NCBI RefSeq assembly: GCF_016545825.1
Contig: NC_052613.1
Location: forward strand, 7,378,001-7,442,000
Length of the DNA stretch: 64,000 bases
DNA from: Eucalyptus grandis
Lineage: Eukaryota; Streptophyta; Magnoliopsida; Myrtales; Myrtaceae
Direction of reading: 5' to 3'
Below the pieces are notes generated by a model that was not told where the DNA came from, did not search any database, and saw only the letters and a list, made by a program, of their open reading frames with translations. The stretch's first letter is position 1. The number at the start of each line of letters is the position of its first letter. Shown here in pieces: positions 60,955-64,000 of this stretch. A program made the position numbers and the translations under genes.

Positions 60955-61632
60955 AACTCATATTCTATTTGGTAACATTTTTATTTCTCTCAATTTCTAT
61001 TATTTTATTCTCCAAACAAAAAAGAATAAATTCATTTTGATAACATTAACTAATTTTTCTATTCCCCTAATATAAAAAAAACATGGGAATATATTTGAAA
61101 AAGAAACAAGAAGTAGAAATAAATCTTTGTTCCTAGGAATAATTTCTAGAAATAAGTTATTTTCTCTCTTTTTTTTTTCTTTTCTTCTTCTTCCTCACCG
61201 CCCACTGTTCACCATCCCTCGCTGCCAGTCGCTGGCTACTACCTGCCGCTCGCCGCCCAATGCCCACCGTCAAATGCCGCCATTGCCAATCACTGGGTGT
61301 TGCCGCCACTAGTCGCCGGGTTGTCGGACGCCCTACCGCTATCAACCGCTAGCTGTCACCACGCTTGCTAGAGCAAGAGCAAGAAGAAGAAGAGAGGGAA
61401 AAAGAAAAATCTAATAAAATTATTACAAAAATTTTAAAAATTCTATATTTCAAAAATTTTGTGGGTAGTATCAAATACATTTTTATTCTTTTTCTATTAT
61501 GAGAATATGAATTTTGCATAGTTACCAAACGCATTCTTTTACTCGAAAATTGTTAGGGAATAGAAATAGAAAAGACTATTTTTGAAAAGAAATTATTTTT
61601 TGAAACGGAAATGTTATTAAACAGATCCTTAA
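60955..61632. mobile_element. MITE-like element related to copies A and B (copy D)
   Basis: The left end holds TATTTGGTAACATTTTTATT and the right end GAAATGTTATTAAACAGATC, imperfect inverted repeats. Subterminal phrases GTTCCTAGGAATAATTTCTA and ACCAAACGCATTCTTTT are shared with the other copies. The centre (61195-61370) is GC-rich with repeated GCCGCC/TCGCCG phrases. TAA occurs just right of the end, but the left duplication is not clear. Confidence 0.5.
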
Positions 61633-63300
61633 GTTCGATTCTAGTTCAACATAACTCTCATAGTCGAGTCATGAAACGTAAGTTCTCACAAGACTTTCAA
61701 TCTTGCCATGAATATGTTTTGATTGGATTAGAGGTTAATCCAATAAGTGAAAACTGATCTGAACATAATTAAATAGGGAAAGTTTTGACAGCTAATGATT
61801 ATATGGATTTCTTCTTAAGCATAATTAAGAGGGCAAATTGCAGACCCTTTAGTCTGGGAAATAAAATAGCTTAATATGGGACAAAAACAAGAATTACCGT
61901 TTTCCTGTGGCCGTGGGCGGGGTAGGAGGAAGGAAGGGAGCGTGATGGGAAGGAGAGGCAAACGAAGAGCACACGCATCGAGCGCTGACCGAAAGGCTTT
62001 TGAGAGTGATGGGATGGAGCCTGGCTGTGATCTATCTGGCGCTGGTCCCCAGTTTTGACCTTTGAAAGGGTCCGAAGCTCGAATTGAATCTCGAACGTCC
62101 CCGTCAGTCCTCGCAGTTCCCCCACCCCCAGGCCCAGTTTTCTGTCGCTTTCCATCTCTTTCTCTTCCATGTTAAGGGAGAGATCATTTTGGCGGACGGG
62201 GGACCAATACTGCTTCTCCCACGTGCTGAAATGAGGGCCACGACGGCTATACTCCGTTCGCGCGCCCGGTCCGCGTGAGCCCAGATCAGGGCAAATGAGG
62301 CGGGCCAAGTGGGGGACCTGCCACATGCGACGCCTGCGATATTTAGGAGCGCTCTGAAATGATATCTGAGAAAAGGCGAAGTCCCGTTGTGAATAGGGCC
62401 TCTATGCATGAATTTATCCAAATGGTTTGATCGGTCGGTCGGTCGTCTGCAAGACCCACCTAATTTCAAAATTCATGGTCTCAGCCAATCCACGTGGCCT
62501 CGAGTCTAACCAAGTATTCGCCATGCGAAAAGTAACATTTTTATGTACATAAATCAATAACATTTGTATTTATGCAATACTGTCTTCACTTCTCCATCCC
62601 AACTGGTGTTATCTCTTTTAGGGGCGTTCATACCTCAGTCCAAAATCTGAGAAGTTTCCCTCCTTTGATTCGGCCTAGAAAAAACTGAAAAGAGAAAGCA
62701 CCTAATCCGAGAAGTTTCCTGAACATCTTACAAAATATTTTCCGACTGCCTTTGCAAACCAACATGAAGCAGACAATTCTTCTCAAAATATTTAAATGCA
62801 AAGAAAGTTATTAGAACTTCATCCAGTTATCAATAAAATATCTTATTTAAATTCTCCAGTCAAATTTGATTTCCTAATTAAAAAGCTTTTTCAAAGGGTG
62901 GAATTGTAACACCATAAAAAAAGGGTAAATTACCTACTGCATGGAAAAAGAAAAACTACTCAAATTCATTTACGAAATGCATGCCATGCGCATAGCGGAC
63001 CTCGGGTTTGGTCCTAGTACACTTTCTAAGGGACTGTTGTCTCCTGTAGCCGAAAGTAGCTACTTCTATTGTCATGTCATTTAATGCGACTCGCTTGCCC
63101 TATTATATAGGGACGAATGAGGAGTTAATAAGAGAGGTGTGTGGGTCAAATTTCCCGTCTCCGAACTATAGATTATACTTAGACAGATCCAAAAGAATCG
63201 ACAAGGAAATTCAAGCTAGAAAGCCATGCAAGAAAGCCCATGCCACATTGAAAGTTGCTTTTGACAACATCAGCTCTAACCGCAAAGGAACGACATTTAC
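61633..63300. other. Intergenic DNA
   Basis: 61900-62470 is balanced in composition and opens frames on both strands, none recognisable. The 81-codon frame at 63074-63319 has no known match. No splice-supported gene or RNA was found. Confidence 0.45.
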
Positions 63301-63940
63301 CCTTTTTAACTTGAGTTAATGTTACGAAAAATCTCAAATTGATATATTTGTAATGAATTTATTTCAAACTAATATTTTGACTTCCAAAAACTTCAAATGG
63401 GTACACACTTGAAAAATTTATCTCAAAACTTATTTTTTGACTACTAAAAACAAACTTGTATATGTATAACAAATTTATCTTATGTTAAATTATACTAATT
63501 CTCACGAAAAACAACAAACTGGATATACTTGTGACAAATAGAGAGTAAAACCCCAAATTAGTATATTTGTTAATTGTCATATGTTATCTAACTCAATAAT
63601 TTGACTATAAAATGTAAGGCTAATATCACAAAAAACTTAACACCGATGCATTTGTGATAAATTTACCTCAAACTAATCTTTTTACCATCAAAAACTTCAA
63701 ATTGGTACATATTTGACAAATTTACCTCAAACTAAAGCCCTAAATTAGTACACATGTGACAAATTTACCCAATGGTAGTTTATGTTAAATTTAACTATTA
63801 AGTTACTGAATTTGATAACACATAGCAATTTATGAGTATGCCAATTTAGGGTTTGCCCTTCGTTTATCACAAATATACTAGTTTAGAGTTTTTTGCGAAA
63901 AATTAATTTGGGATAAATTTTAAATGGATGTATCGGATTT
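63301..63940. repeat. Degenerate AT-rich phrase repeat, second block
   Basis: Phrases such as 'acaaatttaccTcaaactaat', 'cttcaaattggtacat' and 'tagtttagagttttt' repeat every 30-50 bases. They match the block at 33581-34110 in type and spacing, with the same mixture of both orientations. It continues to near the window end, where a T-rich run begins. Confidence 0.65.
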
Positions 63941-64000
63941 GGAATTTTTTTTTTTTATTGATTTCTTTTTTTTCTTTTCTTTTGTTTTGGCCAGCAAGGG

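Noticed and set aside
63074..63319. 81-codon open frame (+)
   Set aside because: No family recognised and flanks are repeat DNA. Too short to support without similarity.

Overview
The window is nuclear DNA of a flowering plant. Genes are interrupted by GT-AG introns, proteins match land-plant families (X8/PDCB, PLS-class PPR, RBOH, adenylate IPT), and the AT-rich spacers hold MITE-like elements, retrotransposon debris and pieces of endogenous pararetrovirus. The protein sequences look eudicot. A member of Myrtales would fit the style of the dispersed repeats, but that is only an impression.

Layout, left to right. (1) 1678-5408 (+): a GPI-anchored X8 protein of the plasmodesmata callose-binding type, preceded by a 38-bp tandem array full of TGGGCY motifs. 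(2) 9829-18599 (+): a PHD-finger protein with the AIPP2-like SPOC-like domain whose last exon encodes an RNase H-like domain. This gene has suffered three separate tandem duplications. (3) 20526-22667 (+): an intronless PPR protein. A decayed copy of the RNase H exon end plus 3' UTR of gene 2 lies downstream at 23411-23770. (4) 24944-27236 (-): a DNAJC21/Jjj1-type J-protein with an apparent one-base frameshift. (5) 29022-32389 (-): a nine-exon mitochondrial carrier. Genes 4 and 5 keep the adjacency of Arabidopsis At1g74250/At1g74240. (6) 35625-43624: an 8-kb palindromic insertion with ~2.2-kb inverted arms around a four-copy ~785-bp tandem array. One arm is split by caulimovirid-like fragments. 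(7) 45373-49899 (+): mitochondrial ATP synthase gamma subunit, nine exons. (8) 50846-56342 (-): an RBOH NADPH oxidase, fourteen exons, also with an apparent one-base deletion. It is convergent with gene 7. (9) 59252-60229 (-): an intronless cytokinin-synthesis isopentenyltransferase close to IPT5.

The genes do not form a pathway; this is ordinary plant gene order with accessory DNA between. The most unusual items are the PHD/RNase H chimera with its internal duplications, and the palindromic element. TAA-flanked, Tourist-like elements (8697, 19654 and 44467, with related ones at 23830 and 60955) fill much of the spacers. Exon boundaries were placed by eye from splice consensus, codon phase and family similarity. 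Every multi-exon model sums to a whole number of codons, except the two genes with one-base frameshifts, which do so only if one base is added back.
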